Below are positions 1-8,822 of a stretch of DNA of 64,000 bases, in pieces (within the stretch, counting starts at the first letter, position 1; each line of letters starts with the position of its first letter). Under the pieces are notes generated by a model. That model worked only from the letters and a program-made list of their open reading frames with translations. It ran no database searches and had not been told where the DNA came from. Source of the DNA: Pseudomonas sp. LRP2-20 (lineage in GTDB: Bacteria; Pseudomonadota; Gammaproteobacteria; Pseudomonadales; Pseudomonadaceae); NCBI RefSeq assembly GCF_024349685.1, contig NZ_AP025944.1, forward strand, positions 5,535,001 through 5,599,000, given 5' to 3'. The position numbers were made by a program, and so were the translations under genes.

Positions 1-63
1 TGGCCAGCGCCAGATGAACTGGCCGCCGGGCTGACCCAAGGCAAGCCCCCTCCGGGCGATTGA
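1..63 (+). CDS. C-terminal tail of a gene entering from the left (partial)
   Basis: Frame 1 is open from the window edge to a TGA at 61-63 and would encode a short tail rich in Pro, Ala and Gly ending in Gly-Asp. The stop lies 37 bases before coq7, a normal spacing for Pseudomonas neighbours. No domain is visible in 20 codons, so the product cannot be named and the stretch could also be non-coding. Confidence 0.35.
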   Translation, partial: WPAPDELAAGLTQGKPPPGD

Positions 64-100
64 GGTAAACTGTCGGGCATCACTTCAGCGGAGGTGCCCG

Positions 101-748
101 ATGGCCACCGAACGTCACTACTCGCCGCTCGACCGCTTGTTGCTGCAGGCCGATACCGCCATGCGCACCTTGCTGCCCTTCAGCGGCCAACCATCCCGCC
201 CGTCGCCGGCGATCATCCAGCCGGATACCGAACTGGACGACAACCAGACCCGCCACATCGCCGGGCTCATGCGCATCAACCACACCGGCGAAGTCTGCGC
301 GCAGGCGCTGTATCAGGGCCAGGCGTTGACCGCCAAGCTGCCGGAAGTACGCAAGGCCATGGAACAGGCAGCCGAAGAAGAAATCGACCATCTGGCCTGG
401 TGCGAACAACGCATCCGCCAGCTGGGCAGCCACCCAAGCGTGCTCAACCCGCTGTTCTACGGCATGTCGTTCGGCATCGGCGCCCTCGCCGGCCTGGTCA
501 GCGACAAGGTCAGCCTCGGTTTCGTCGCCGCCACCGAGCATCAGGTATGCAAGCACCTGGACGAACACCTGGAGCAGCTCCCCCAGCAGGACGAAAAGTC
601 CCGCGCCATCCTTGAACAGATGCGCGTGGATGAAGAGCAGCATGCCGAGTCCGCACTCGAAGCTGGCGGCTATCGCTTCCCGTTGCCGGTGCGTTTCGGC
701 ATGAGCCTGCTGGCCAAGGTCATGACCAAGAGCACCTACCGCATCTGA
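101..748 (+). CDS. coq7: Coq7-type 3-demethoxyubiquinol hydroxylase
   Basis: This 215-residue protein is a Coq7 di-iron hydroxylase, which carries out the last ring hydroxylation in ubiquinone synthesis at the inner membrane. The four-helix carboxylate-bridged iron site is visible: HTGE near residues 61-64, EEEIDH near 92-97, a mid-protein EHQVCKH, and the C-terminal DEEQHAE. The hydrophobic [11 protein letters not shown] stretch is the membrane-contact helix of the family. A GGAGG ribosome site at 90-94 lies six bases before the ATG and fixes the start. The next gene follows after 11 bases, so the two may be co-transcribed. Length and motifs are normal. Confidence 0.95.
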   Translation: MATERHYSPLDRLLLQADTAMRTLLPFSGQPSRPSPAIIQPDTELDDNQTRHIAGLMRINHTGEVCAQALYQGQALTAKLPEVRKAMEQAAEEEIDHLAWCEQRIRQLGSHPSVLNPLFYGMSFGIGALAGLVSDKVSLGFVAATEHQVCKHLDEHLEQLPQQDEKSRAILEQMRVDEEQHAESALEAGGYRFPLPVRFGMSLLAKVMTKSTYRI

Positions 749-759
749 AGGGCGCACCC

Positions 760-1800
760 ATGACGGACCGTATCGACGCCAAGGACCTGGCGCGCGCCGT
801 GCAAGCCGGCATTCTCCAGCCAGGCCAGGACCAGGCCCTGCTGGCGTTTCTGCGCCAGCAACCACCAGCCCGGGGCAGTTTCCAGCTTGCCCATGTCGCT
901 TTCTACTTTGGCGCCCTGCTGATCATGGGGGCGATGGGCTGGCTGCTCACCGAAGCCTGGATGACCATTGGCGACGGGGCTTTGCTGGCCGTCGCCATCC
1001 TTTATATAGTTCTTCTCACTTCTTTCGCCCTGACCCTGCAGCGGCGCAAGCAAGCCGTTGCCGCCGGTGTGCTGGCCGCCGTCGCAGTCAGCATCGTGCC
1101 ATTGGTCGTGTTTGCCATCGAACGCCTGACGGGCTGGTGGCCACTGGATGATGCGCAAGCGGACTTTCACCAGTACTACACCTACGTGCAGGGCGGGTGG
1201 TTGCTGATGGAGGCCGCCACCGTGGTTGCCGGGCTGCTGATGCTGCGCCTGATTCCCTACCCCTTCGTGGTGATGCCGATTGCCGTAGCGCTGTGGTTCA
1301 TGTCGATGGACCTGAGCGAATGGGTGTATGGCTCGCCCTTTTCCTGGGAACAGCGGCGCACGGTGTCACTCTGGTTCGGGCTCGGCTTGCTGCTGGTGTT
1401 CCTGGTCGTCGACGGGCGTACCCGCGAGGACTATGCCCATTGGGGCTACCTGGCCGGCCTGGCGGCGTTCTGGGGCGGGCTGACGATGATGGAGAGCGAC
1501 AGTGAACTGGGCAAGGCGCTGTACTGCCTGATCAACCTGGGGTTGATGGGCATGGCGGTGCTGTTGCGCCGCCCGGTGTTCATGGTCTTCGGGGCGCTGG
1601 GGGTAGCGGCTTATCTGGGCTACCTGTCTTACGAGGTGTTTGCCGAATCACTGCTGTTCCCCGTGGTGCTGACCTTGATCGGGTTGGGGGTGATCGGTTT
1701 GGGGCTGGGGTATCAGAAGCGGCGAGAGCAGTTGAGCCAGGCGGTCAGAAGCAGCTTGCCGGAATGGTTGCTCACTGCCCTTCCGGCCCTGCGCGACTGA
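760..1800 (+). CDS. Polytopic inner-membrane protein, DUF2157-like
   Basis: A 346-residue hypothetical membrane protein. The first 45 or so residues are soluble (TDRIDAKDLARAVQAG), and the rest is a series of about nine or ten hydrophobic segments with short polar loops, ending in a soluble, charged tail. A soluble N-terminal head followed by many helices resembles the DUF2157 family, whose function is unknown. It starts 11 bases after coq7 behind a GAAGGG ribosome site. No transport or catalytic motif was recognised, so no function is assigned. Confidence 0.8.
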   Translation: MTDRIDAKDLARAVQAGILQPGQDQALLAFLRQQPPARGSFQLAHVAFYFGALLIMGAMGWLLTEAWMTIGDGALLAVAILYIVLLTSFALTLQRRKQAVAAGVLAAVAVSIVPLVVFAIERLTGWWPLDDAQADFHQYYTYVQGGWLLMEAATVVAGLLMLRLIPYPFVVMPIAVALWFMSMDLSEWVYGSPFSWEQRRTVSLWFGLGLLLVFLVVDGRTREDYAHWGYLAGLAAFWGGLTMMESDSELGKALYCLINLGLMGMAVLLRRPVFMVFGALGVAAYLGYLSYEVFAESLLFPVVLTLIGLGVIGLGLGYQKRREQLSQAVRSSLPEWLLTALPALRD

Positions 1801-1812
1801 CTGAAGATTGCC

Positions 1813-1831
1813 GGGGCCGCCTTGCGGCCCC
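1813..1831. terminator. GC hairpin between convergent genes (candidate terminator)
   Basis: GGGGCCGC, loop CTT, GCGGCCCC: a perfect 8-bp stem with a 3-base loop just after the stop of the membrane-protein gene and before the stop of the convergent OsmC gene. No T-run follows on either strand, so rho-independent termination is uncertain. The same hairpin design recurs at several gene ends in this window. Confidence 0.5.
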
Positions 1832-1843
1832 AATGTCCGGTAC

Positions 1844-2266
1844 TCAGCCCAGCTCTACGATCTCGTAACCATGGGTGATTTCAACACCAGCACGCTCGAG
1901 CATGATCGACGCCGAGCAGTATTTCTCGGCCGACAATTCCACCGCACGCTTGACCTGGGCCTCTTTCAACCCACGCCCTTTCACCACGAAGTTCATGTGG
2001 ATCTTGGTGAATACCTTCGGGTCTTCACTGGCGCGCTCGGCTTCCAGGAACGCTTCGCAGCTTTCCACCGCCTGGCGCGACTTCTTAAGGATGCTCACCA
2101 CGTCGAAACTGCTGCAGCCACCAAGGCCGAGCAGGAGCATTTCCATCGGGCGCACGCCCAGGTTGCGGCCACCGGCCTCGGGGGGGCCGTCCATCACTAC
2201 TACGTGGCCGCTGCCCGATTCACCGAGGAACATCGCCTCACCGGCCCACTGGATGCGTGCCTTCAT
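1844..2266 (-). CDS. OsmC/Ohr-family peroxiredoxin-like protein
   Basis: A 140-residue OsmC-family protein; members reduce organic hydroperoxides using two cysteines. The first cysteine is in LLGLGGCSSFDVVSIL and the second in SAEKYCSASIML, the canonical spacing. The open frame extends further upstream, but the start MKARIQWAG is chosen because AGGAG (complement of 2276-2280) lies nine bases before it and family members begin at this point. It is divergent from crp, with about 190 bases between the two starts that must hold both promoters. General OsmC members rather than true Ohr are the best match; the substrate is not determined. Confidence 0.9.
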   Translation of the reverse strand: MKARIQWAGEAMFLGESGSGHVVVMDGPPEAGGRNLGVRPMEMLLLGLGGCSSFDVVSILKKSRQAVESCEAFLEAERASEDPKVFTKIHMNFVVKGRGLKEAQVKRAVELSAEKYCSASIMLERAGVEITHGYEIVELG

Positions 2267-2457
2267 CTGTCCGTACTCCTGGATTTCGCAAAAGGGTGTC
2301 AGCTTAAGCCTTGTATGCCTGTCGGAAAAGCTCAATGCGAGTCGCTTTAGTGCCAAAACTTCCAGCGCTGTCTGATAAGCTGGCGCCAATTGACTGGCGC
2401 GTCGCGTCAGACAAGCTCTAACAAGCGCCTATGCCTCGCATCGAACAGGATTTCGTG

Positions 2458-3102
2458 ATGGTTGCCTCAGCCCTACCTGCCAAGATCAAGAATATCGACA
2501 AGCTGTTGGTTCACTGCCAGCGCCGCCGCTACACCGCCAAAAGCAACATCATCTGCGCCGGTGATCGTGCCGAAACGCTGTCGTTCATCATCAAGGGCTC
2601 GGTCACCATCCTGATCGAAGACGACGAAGGTCACGAGATGATCATCGCCTACCTCAACAATGGCGACTTCTTCGGCGAACTGGGGCTGTTCGAACCGGCT
2701 GGCAGCGAGCAGCAGCGGAGCGCCTGGGTGCGCGCCAAGACCGAGTGCGAAGTGGCAGAGATCAGCTACGACAAGTTCCGCGAACTGGCTCGCCAGGACC
2801 CGGAGATTCTCTACGCTCTGGGCAGCCAGATGGCCCAGCGCCTGCGCAACACCACGCGCAAGGTCGGCGACCTGGCCTTCTTCGATGTCACCGGCCGCGT
2901 GGCCCGTTGCCTGCTCGACCTGTGCAAGCAACCGGATGCCATGACCCACCCGGACGGCATGCAGATCAAGATCACCCGCCAGGAAATCGGCCGTATCGTC
3001 GGTTGCTCGCGGGAAATGGTCGGCCGCGTCCTCAAGGACCTCGAGGAACGCAGCCTGGTGCAGGTCAAGGGCAAGACCATGGTGGTCTACGGCACCCGTT
3101 AA
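2458..3102 (+). CDS. crp: cAMP-responsive regulator Crp/Vfr
   Basis: A 214-residue Crp-family activator nearly identical in layout to Pseudomonas aeruginosa Vfr. The N-terminal cyclic-nucleotide domain includes [11 protein letters not shown] and the phosphate-binding [16 protein letters not shown] segment. A long C-helix follows, then the winged helix with [25 protein letters not shown]. The start at 2458 gives the 214-residue length of Vfr and has AGGA seven bases upstream; an in-frame ATG at 2431 would add nine unlikely residues. In P. putida this protein is known not to be the main carbon-catabolite regulator. Its stop overlaps the stop of the convergent downstream gene. Confidence 0.95.
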   Translation: MVASALPAKIKNIDKLLVHCQRRRYTAKSNIICAGDRAETLSFIIKGSVTILIEDDEGHEMIIAYLNNGDFFGELGLFEPAGSEQQRSAWVRAKTECEVAEISYDKFRELARQDPEILYALGSQMAQRLRNTTRKVGDLAFFDVTGRVARCLLDLCKQPDAMTHPDGMQIKITRQEIGRIVGCSREMVGRVLKDLEERSLVQVKGKTMVVYGTR

Positions 3103-3803
3103 TCCTTCGGCAGGGCTGCCAGCACGTCGCGATAGGCAAGGGACAGGCGCTCTAACCAGGGCGCCTCAGGCGCCACTTCGTGCAAGGCGATATGGCTGTC
3201 GGCACGGCAGCGCTGCTCCAGGTCACAGCATTCATTGAAGCGGTTTACCGCGGCGACCATCGACTCGCGCTCGTTGTCCAGCAGCAGCGCACCGTGCACC
3301 AGCACCACCGGGCGCTTGCCGCCCAGCCCCTGGCGCCAGCGCTGGGCCGTACCGACCAGCTTGCGACCATTGAGGTTGACGTTGTAACGGCCATCGCAGA
3401 AGGCACCGTCGATCTCGCCCACCGAAGCCACACCGCCCCACTCGCGCAGCACCTCACACAATGGCAGGCACAGGCGCTCATAGGCGCTTTCGATGCGGCC
3501 ATGATCACCTTCGCTGCGCGGGGCCACGTAGACCAGCGCAATGTTCACCGTCGCGTGCGACTGTGGCACAGGCTCGCCCCCGGTCTCACGCAACAGCACC
3601 GGCCAGCCGGCAATCGCCAGTTCCGCGCAGGCGGCTTCGAAGTTTTCCAGGCGGCTCATGCGCCGGGGCATGACCAGTGCGTGGTCGGTTGGCCGCCAGA
3701 ACAAAACACCGGCATCGCGCTCGCCGCGGCAGACGGCGGCCAACAGCTCCTGCTCGGCATGCAAACCTTGCTCAACAGTGAGCGCCAGGGGTTGATCGGT
3801 CAT
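3099..3803 (-). CDS. Lipoate/octanoate-protein ligase family protein
   Basis: A 234-residue protein of the biotin/lipoate ligase fold (BPL_LplA_LipB). The signature [21 protein letters not shown] corresponds to the acyl-binding RRxSGGGxVxHxxG region, here modified, and [17 protein letters not shown] carries the invariant lysine of the active site. The C-terminal accessory domain of E. coli LplA is missing, which favours an acyltransferase or a ligase with a separate accessory protein. Lipoate attachment to dehydrogenase E2 or GcvH is a family-level inference. An AAGGTGG ribosome site precedes the ATG. The gene converges on crp with a 4-base overlap. Confidence 0.75.
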   Translation of the reverse strand: MTDQPLALTVEQGLHAEQELLAAVCRGERDAGVLFWRPTDHALVMPRRMSRLENFEAACAELAIAGWPVLLRETGGEPVPQSHATVNIALVYVAPRSEGDHGRIESAYERLCLPLCEVLREWGGVASVGEIDGAFCDGRYNVNLNGRKLVGTAQRWRQGLGGKRPVVLVHGALLLDNERESMVAAVNRFNECCDLEQRCRADSHIALHEVAPEAPWLERLSLAYRDVLAALPKD

Positions 3804-3828
3804 TGATCCACCTTTGATGTTGGGTTTA

Positions 3829-3923
3829 CCGGCCTCTTCGCGGGCAAGCCCGCTCCCACAGGATTTCTATCGCCCTCGGGCGTACACAGTACCTGTGGGA
3901 GCGGGCTTGCCCGCGAAAAGGCC
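3829..3923. repeat. Inverted REP pair (GCGGGC-AA-GCCCGC variant)
   Basis: Two REP units face each other: GGCCTCTTCGCGGGCAAGCC... ending CTCCCACAGG, and its reverse complement beginning CCTGTGGGAG. Both copies carry the same stem, GCGGGC-AA-GCCCGC. The spacer between them is about 30 bases. It separates the lipoate-ligase gene from the end of trpC. Confidence 0.9.
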
Positions 3924-3936
3924 AGAACAGGCATAC

Positions 3937-3961
3937 AAAAAAGCCGGCATAAAGCCGGCTT
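3937..3961 (-). terminator. Rho-independent terminator of trpGDC
   Basis: Read on the minus strand, AAGCCGGC, a five-base loop TTTAT, then GCCGGCTT running into TTTT. It begins about eight bases after the trpC stop codon and is a textbook intrinsic terminator for the trpGDC transcript. Confidence 0.9.
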
Positions 3962-3969
3962 CGTATCGA

Positions 3970-4803
3970 TCAGTCCAGAGACTGAACAGTCTTCTTAACC
4001 TGATCAGGGAAGAACAACCGCTGCAATTCCAGCCCCGGCTGCGCGGCGCGCATGAATGCTTCACCGACCAGGAACGAGTAGACCTCGTTGATTTCCATCA
4101 ACTCGACATCGGCACGGTTGAGAATACCGCTCTCGGTAACTGCCAGGCGGTCACGTGGAATGCGTGGCAGCAGGTCGAGTGTGGTTTCCAGGCTGAGCTC
4201 GAAGGTATGCAGGTTACGATTGTTCACTCCAACCAACGGCGTATCGAGGATCTTCAGCGCACGCTCCAGCTCATCGCTGTCATGCACTTCTACCAGCACG
4301 TCGAGGCCGAAATCCTTGGCCACCGAACCCAGCTCGGCCAACTTCACGTCATCCAGCGCCGACACGATCAGCAACACGCAGTCAGCGCCCAGGGCACGAG
4401 CTTCGACGATCTGGTACGGGTCGACCATGAAATCCTTGCGGATCACCGGCAGCGAAACAGCGGCGCGGGCCTGTTGCAGGTACTCGTCTGCACCCTGAAA
4501 GTAATCCACATCGGTCAGCACCGACAGGCAAGTCGCCCCACCCTTCTCATAGCTGACGGCAATATCGGCCGGCACGAAGTTCTCGCGGATCACGCCTTTG
4601 CTCGGCGAAGCCTTCTTGATTTCGGCAATCACCGCCGGTTGCTTGCGTTTGGCCTGCTCGATCAGCGCATTGGCAAAGCCGCGCGGGGCATCGGCAGCCT
4701 TGGCCAGGCGCTCCAGTTCAGCGAGGCTTACGCGCGCGCTGCGCTCGGCCACTTCCTGGAACTTGCGGGCGATGATCCTTTCCAGCACCGTCGGCACACT
4801 CAT
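3970..4803 (-). CDS. trpC: Indole-3-glycerol-phosphate synthase
   Basis: A 277-residue single-domain TrpC that closes the indole ring in tryptophan synthesis. Catalytic and phosphate-binding motifs are intact: IKKASPSKG (catalytic Lys), [13 protein letters not shown] in the 100-115 region, [13 protein letters not shown], and [10 protein letters not shown] near the C-terminal phosphate site. It is not fused to TrpF, as is usual in pseudomonads. Its ATG overlaps the trpD stop by four bases, showing translational coupling, and a terminator follows its stop. Confidence 0.97.
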   Translation of the reverse strand: MSVPTVLERIIARKFQEVAERSARVSLAELERLAKAADAPRGFANALIEQAKRKQPAVIAEIKKASPSKGVIRENFVPADIAVSYEKGGATCLSVLTDVDYFQGADEYLQQARAAVSLPVIRKDFMVDPYQIVEARALGADCVLLIVSALDDVKLAELGSVAKDFGLDVLVEVHDSDELERALKILDTPLVGVNNRNLHTFELSLETTLDLLPRIPRDRLAVTESGILNRADVELMEINEVYSFLVGEAFMRAAQPGLELQRLFFPDQVKKTVQSLD

Positions 4804-5849
4804 GCTTCGTTCTCCACTTTGAATACTGCAGTAAAGGCGCCCAGTTCCTGCAGCTTCTCCCAGGCCAACCCGGTGTGCAGTACGTCGTGGGCCAGTTCCA
4901 CGCCCCCCTTCAAACTCATGGCATGGTCAGCGGCATACAGCGCCGCGCCAGCATTGAGCACGATCATTTCGGCAGCCTTCTGACCGTTTTCGGTCTTGCG
5001 CCGGCCCAGGGCATCGCGGATCAGCTCCAGCGAGGCCTGTGGCGTCTCGACGGCCAGGCCATGCAGGCTCTGGCTCTTCATGCCGAGGTCTTCGGGTTCG
5101 ACCCAATACTCACTGATCTCGCCGTTCTTCAGCTCGGCGACGAAGGTTGGCGCAGCCAGGCTGAACTCGTCCAGGCCATCCTTCGAATGCACCACCAGCA
5201 CATGCTTGCTGCCCAGGCGCTGCAGCACCTCGGCCAGCGGACGGCACAGCGCCTGGGTGAACACGCCGACCACCTGGTGCTTCACTCCGGCCGGATTCGT
5301 AAGCGGGCCGAGCATGTTGAACAGGGTACGCAGCCCCAGATCGCGACGCGGGCCAGCGGCATACTTCATGGCGGTGTGATGGCTTTGCGCGAACATGAAA
5401 CCTATCCCCAAGCTGTCGATGCAGCGGGCGACCTGGGTCGGGGTCAGGTTCAGGTAGATGCCAGCGGCTTCCAGCAGGTCGGCACTGCCGCTCTTGCCAG
5501 ATACCGCACGGTTGCCGTGCTTGGCCACGGTGCAGCCGGCGGCGGCGAGGACGAACGCCGACGCGGTGGAAACATTGAAGATGTTGGCACCATCACCGCC
5601 GGTACCGACGATGTCGACCACGCCATCGAGGCTTTTCAGCTCGACCTTGTCAGCCAGCTCGCGCATCACCGAGACCGCACCGACGATCTCGTCGATGCTC
5701 TCGCTCTTCATGCGCATGCCCATCAGGAAGGCACCGATCTGCGCTTCGCTGCACTGCCCCGTCATGATCTGGCGCATGACATCGCGCATTTCATCGGTGC
5801 TGAGGTCCAGGTGGCCGACGATGCGGCTCAACGCGCTCTTGATATCCAT
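4800..5849 (-). CDS. trpD: Anthranilate phosphoribosyltransferase
   Basis: A 349-residue TrpD joining anthranilate to phosphoribosyl pyrophosphate. The PRPP loop [28 protein letters not shown] is intact, followed by [21 protein letters not shown], and the anthranilate-contacting [27 protein letters not shown]. Size is normal for the free enzyme. It lies nine bases after trpG and overlaps trpC by four bases, the middle gene of a tight three-gene operon. Confidence 0.97.
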   Translation of the reverse strand: MDIKSALSRIVGHLDLSTDEMRDVMRQIMTGQCSEAQIGAFLMGMRMKSESIDEIVGAVSVMRELADKVELKSLDGVVDIVGTGGDGANIFNVSTASAFVLAAAGCTVAKHGNRAVSGKSGSADLLEAAGIYLNLTPTQVARCIDSLGIGFMFAQSHHTAMKYAAGPRRDLGLRTLFNMLGPLTNPAGVKHQVVGVFTQALCRPLAEVLQRLGSKHVLVVHSKDGLDEFSLAAPTFVAELKNGEISEYWVEPEDLGMKSQSLHGLAVETPQASLELIRDALGRRKTENGQKAAEMIVLNAGAALYAADHAMSLKGGVELAHDVLHTGLAWEKLQELGAFTAVFKVENEA

Positions 5850-5858
5850 GATCGATCC

Positions 5859-6452
5859 TTAGCGGCGGCCGCCGGTCTGCTTGAGGAAGTTGGCGAACAG
5901 CTCGTGGCCCTGCTCGGTGAGGATGGACTCGGGGTGGAACTGTACCCCTTCGATGTTCAGGGTCTTGTGGCGCAGGCCCATGATCTCGTCGACCGAACCG
6001 TCTTCATGAGCAGTCCAGGCGGTGACTTCCAGGCAATCCGGCAGGGTTTCGCGCTTGACCACCAGGGAGTGGTAGCGGGTCACCGTGAGCGGGTTGTTGA
6101 GCTCGGCGAACACGCCGAGGTCGCGGTGGTGCACCGGGCTGGTCTTGCCGTGCATGACCTGACGGGCACGCACCACATCACCGCCGAAGGCCTGGCCGAT
6201 GGACTGGTGGCCCAGGCATACGCCGAGGATCGGCAGCTTGCCGGCAAAGTGCAGGATGGCTTCGATGGACACGCCGGCTTCGCTTGGCGTGCACGGCCCG
6301 GGGGAAACGACGATGCGCTCAGGGTTGAGGGCTTCGATCTCGGCGATGGTCATTTCGTCATTGCGAATGACCTTGACCTCGGCACCCAGCTCGCCAAGGT
6401 ACTGAACGACGTTGTAAGTGAATGAGTCGTAATTGTCGATCATCAGTAACAT
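5859..6452 (-). CDS. trpG: Anthranilate synthase glutamine amidotransferase subunit
   Basis: A 197-residue class-I amidotransferase supplying ammonia to TrpE. The triad is visible: the nucleophilic Cys in [16 protein letters not shown] near residue 79 and the His/Glu of [12 protein letters not shown] near the C-terminus. The oxyanion motif [13 protein letters not shown] is also present. In pseudomonads this subunit often also serves p-aminobenzoate synthesis (PabA role); that is family knowledge. An AAGAGG ribosome site precedes the start. A long leader region with a Trp-rich peptide lies upstream, so the operon is probably attenuated. Confidence 0.96.
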   Translation of the reverse strand: MLLMIDNYDSFTYNVVQYLGELGAEVKVIRNDEMTIAEIEALNPERIVVSPGPCTPSEAGVSIEAILHFAGKLPILGVCLGHQSIGQAFGGDVVRARQVMHGKTSPVHHRDLGVFAELNNPLTVTRYHSLVVKRETLPDCLEVTAWTAHEDGSVDEIMGLRHKTLNIEGVQFHPESILTEQGHELFANFLKQTGGRR

Positions 6453-6479
6453 CGGGCTAAACCTCTTGAATCTACTGAC

Positions 6480-6595
6480 TTTAAAAAACGAACCTTCCTA
6501 CATCAGATACAGACACGGCTTTGCCACGAAGGGCGGTCGCTAAACGAACAGGAAGGCAAACGGGGACGGGCCGGACAGGCCGGCAGGAGATAAAG
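6480..6595 (-). promoter_or_regulatory. trpGDC leader RNA: hairpins and T-run
   Basis: On the minus strand, after the leader-peptide stop, comes CTCCTGCC, then a hairpin GCCGG-CCTGT-CCGGC (6570-6584). Further on, CCTTCCT can pair with AGGAAGG about 48 bases later, which is followed within four bases by TTTTTT (6483-6488). This would be a terminator-like fold placed about 30 bases before the trpG start. The pairing is weak and has a long loop, so the exact attenuator structure is not settled by eye. Confidence 0.5.
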
Positions 6596-6682
6596 TCAGG
6601 CGCGCCAACGCCAACGGGCGTGGGCCTTGATAACGCGCATCAAGAGTTTGCTGACGATCAACACAGGATAAGTCTCGCTCAT
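6596..6682 (-). CDS. Tryptophan leader peptide ahead of trpGDC
   Basis: A 28-codon frame beginning MSETYPV and ending in the 14-residue block MRVIKAHARWRWRA then TGA; an internal ATG at 6638-6640 would give only that block. Two Trp codons separated by one Arg codon sit just before the stop, the classic arrangement for ribosome-mediated attenuation. The C-terminal block matches the last 14 residues of gph upstream of trpE at 12 of 14 positions, which strongly supports it being translated. No strong ribosome site is visible before either ATG. Attenuation of trpE and trpGDC in P. putida has been reported in the literature. Confidence 0.75.
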   Translation of the reverse strand: MSETYPVLIVSKLLMRVIKAHARWRWRA

Positions 6683-6827
6683 ACTTGCACGCACAGTAGC
6701 CTACCGGGGCGGCGGGCGCAATATGCCCGTAAACACGGGGAAACGAATGGACTTGGAAGCGATGCACAGCGATTTGCTAAGGTCGATCGGGTTGCCATCA
6801 TAAAAACAAAGAAAAGGATGTTCTCTG

Positions 6828-8708
6828 ATGCGAAAAGCTCCACTGCTGCGTTTCACCCTCGCCACATTAGCCCTGGCCTGCAGCCAGGCCATCGCTGCGC
6901 CCTCGCCTTACTCCAGCCTGATCGTGTTTGGCGACAGCCTCAGCGACGCTGGGCAGTTTGGCGGGGTGCGTTTCACCAACCGTGATGCCAATGGCAACTA
7001 TGCCCCGGTGTCGCCGATGATCCTCGGCGGGCGGCTGGGTGTAGACCCGGCAGAGCTGGGCCCATCCACCTCTGCGCTCAACCCGGCGCTGGGGCTTCCC
7101 GACGGCAACAACTGGGCGGTTGGCGGCTATACCACACAACAGATCCTGGACTCGATCCTCAGCACGTCCGAAACGGTCATCCCACCCGGGCGACCGGGCG
7201 CTGGGCAAGTGCTGCGTGAAAAGCCAGGCTACCTGGCCAACGGCCTGCGCGCCGACCCAAACGCGCTGTACTACCTGACCGGCGGCGGTAATGACTTCCT
7301 GCAAGGCCTGATAAACAGCCCGGCCGACGCCGTGGCCGCCGGTGCCCGCCTGGCCGCCAGTGCCCAGGCCCTGCAGCAAGGTGGCGCCCGCTACATCGTG
7401 GTCTGGCTGCTGCCCGACCTCGGGCTGACGCCGAACTTCAGCGGCACACCACAGCAAAACCCGCTGTCACTGCTGTCCGGTGCATTCAATCAGTCGCTGC
7501 TCAGCCAGCTGGGGCAGATTGATGCCGAAATCATCCCGCTGAACATCCCGGTGCTGCTGAGCGAGGCTTTGGCCAGCCCCAGTCAGTTCGGCCTGGCCAC
7601 CGGCCAGAATCTGGTGGGTACCTGCTACAGCGGAGAAGGGTGCGTGGAAAACCCGATCCATGGCATCAACGGCCTTTCGCCAGACCCGACCAAACTGCTG
7701 TTCAACGACTCCGTACACCCGACTATCGCCGGCCAGCAACTGATTGCCGATTACGCCTATTCGATCATCTCTGCCCCCTGGGAGCTGACCTTGCTCCCGG
7801 AAATGGCCCACGCCAGCCTGCGCGCGCACCAGGACGAACTGCGCAACCAGTGGCAAGCGCCCTGGCAGGCAGTTGGCCAATGGCAAGCCTTCGTCAGCAC
7901 CGGCGCCCAGGACCTGGACTTCGACAATCAGCGCAGCGTCGCCAGTGCTGACGGTCGCGGCTACAACCTGACCCTCGGTGGCAGTTACCGACTGAACGAC
8001 GCCTGGCGCCTCGGCCTGGCCGGTGGCGTGTACCGGCAGAAGCTGGAAGCCGGTGAACAGGATTCGGACTACAAGCTCGACAGCTACCTGGCCAGCGCCT
8101 TCGCCCAATTCCGTCAGGACCGCTGGTGGGCCGATGCCGCGCTGAGCGCCGGCCATCTTGATTACCACGACCTCAAGCGCACCTTCGCACTTGGCGTCAA
8201 CGACCGCAGCGAGAAGGGCGACACCGATGGCGAGGCCTGGGCCGTGACTGCCCGGCTGGGCTACAACCTGGCGGCCGAGAAAAGCCGCTGGCAACTGGCC
8301 CCCTTCATCAGTGCCGACTACGCGCGGGTGAAGGTCGATGGCTATGACGAGAAGAGCGGGCGTTCGACGGCGCTGAGCTTCGATGATCAGGAACGGACGT
8401 CGCGGCGCCTGGGCGTCGGGCTGCTAGGCAGCGTGCAGGTACTGCCGAGCACCAGGCTGTTCGCCGAGGTGGCGCAGGAACATGAGTTCGAGGATGACCA
8501 GCAGGACGTGACCCTGCACTTGAAGACATTGCCAGCCAATGACTTCACCTTGACCGGGTATACGCCGCACAGTGATTTGACTCGGGCGAGTCTGGGGGTA
8601 AGCCATGAGCTGGTGGCGGGGGTGCATCTGCGCGGGAACTACAACTGGCGCAAGAGTGATGAGCTGACGCAGCAGGGGGTGAGCCTGGGCGTCAGTGTCG
8701 ACTTCTGA
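6828..8708 (+). CDS. estP: Autotransporter GDSL esterase (EstA/EstP)
   Basis: A 626-residue outer-membrane esterase. A signal peptide ([20 protein letters not shown], cleavage probably after AIA) is followed by a GDSL hydrolase domain: [13 protein letters not shown] holds the nucleophilic Ser, GGGNDF is block III, and [11 protein letters not shown] the catalytic Asp/His. From about residue 340 onward the sequence alternates polar and hydrophobic residues as in a 12-strand beta barrel and ends in Phe, the autotransporter signature. An AAAAGGA ribosome site precedes the ATG. Homologues affect rhamnolipid production and motility in P. aeruginosa. It is divergent from trpG. Confidence 0.95.
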   Translation: MRKAPLLRFTLATLALACSQAIAAPSPYSSLIVFGDSLSDAGQFGGVRFTNRDANGNYAPVSPMILGGRLGVDPAELGPSTSALNPALGLPDGNNWAVGGYTTQQILDSILSTSETVIPPGRPGAGQVLREKPGYLANGLRADPNALYYLTGGGNDFLQGLINSPADAVAAGARLAASAQALQQGGARYIVVWLLPDLGLTPNFSGTPQQNPLSLLSGAFNQSLLSQLGQIDAEIIPLNIPVLLSEALASPSQFGLATGQNLVGTCYSGEGCVENPIHGINGLSPDPTKLLFNDSVHPTIAGQQLIADYAYSIISAPWELTLLPEMAHASLRAHQDELRNQWQAPWQAVGQWQAFVSTGAQDLDFDNQRSVASADGRGYNLTLGGSYRLNDAWRLGLAGGVYRQKLEAGEQDSDYKLDSYLASAFAQFRQDRWWADAALSAGHLDYHDLKRTFALGVNDRSEKGDTDGEAWAVTARLGYNLAAEKSRWQLAPFISADYARVKVDGYDEKSGRSTALSFDDQERTSRRLGVGLLGSVQVLPSTRLFAEVAQEHEFEDDQQDVTLHLKTLPANDFTLTGYTPHSDLTRASLGVSHELVAGVHLRGNYNWRKSDELTQQGVSLGVSVDF

Positions 8709-8714
8709 ATCGCC

Positions 8715-8814
8715 GGGGCCACTTTGTGGCCCTTTCGCGGCTGAAGCCGATCCTACAGGAGCCACACATGCCTGTAGCAGCGGCTTTAGCCGCGAAAGGG
8801 CTGCGCAGCAGCCC
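8715..8814. repeat. REP pair framed by two 3-base-loop hairpins
   Basis: A degenerate REP (GCGGCTGAAGCC) faces an intact one (GCGGCTTTAGCCGC). It is flanked on the estP side by GGGCCAC-TTT-GTGGCCC (8716-8732) and on the trpE side by GGGCTGC-GCA-GCAGCCC (8798-8814). Both hairpins immediately follow the stop of their convergent gene and may act as terminators, though neither has a T-run. Confidence 0.8.
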
Positions 8815-8822
8815 CAATCGGT

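Noticed and set aside
4875..6425. A 516-codon plus-strand frame opposite trpD and trpG
   Set aside because: Crosses two opposite-strand genes with clear catalytic motifs; no protein family recognised.
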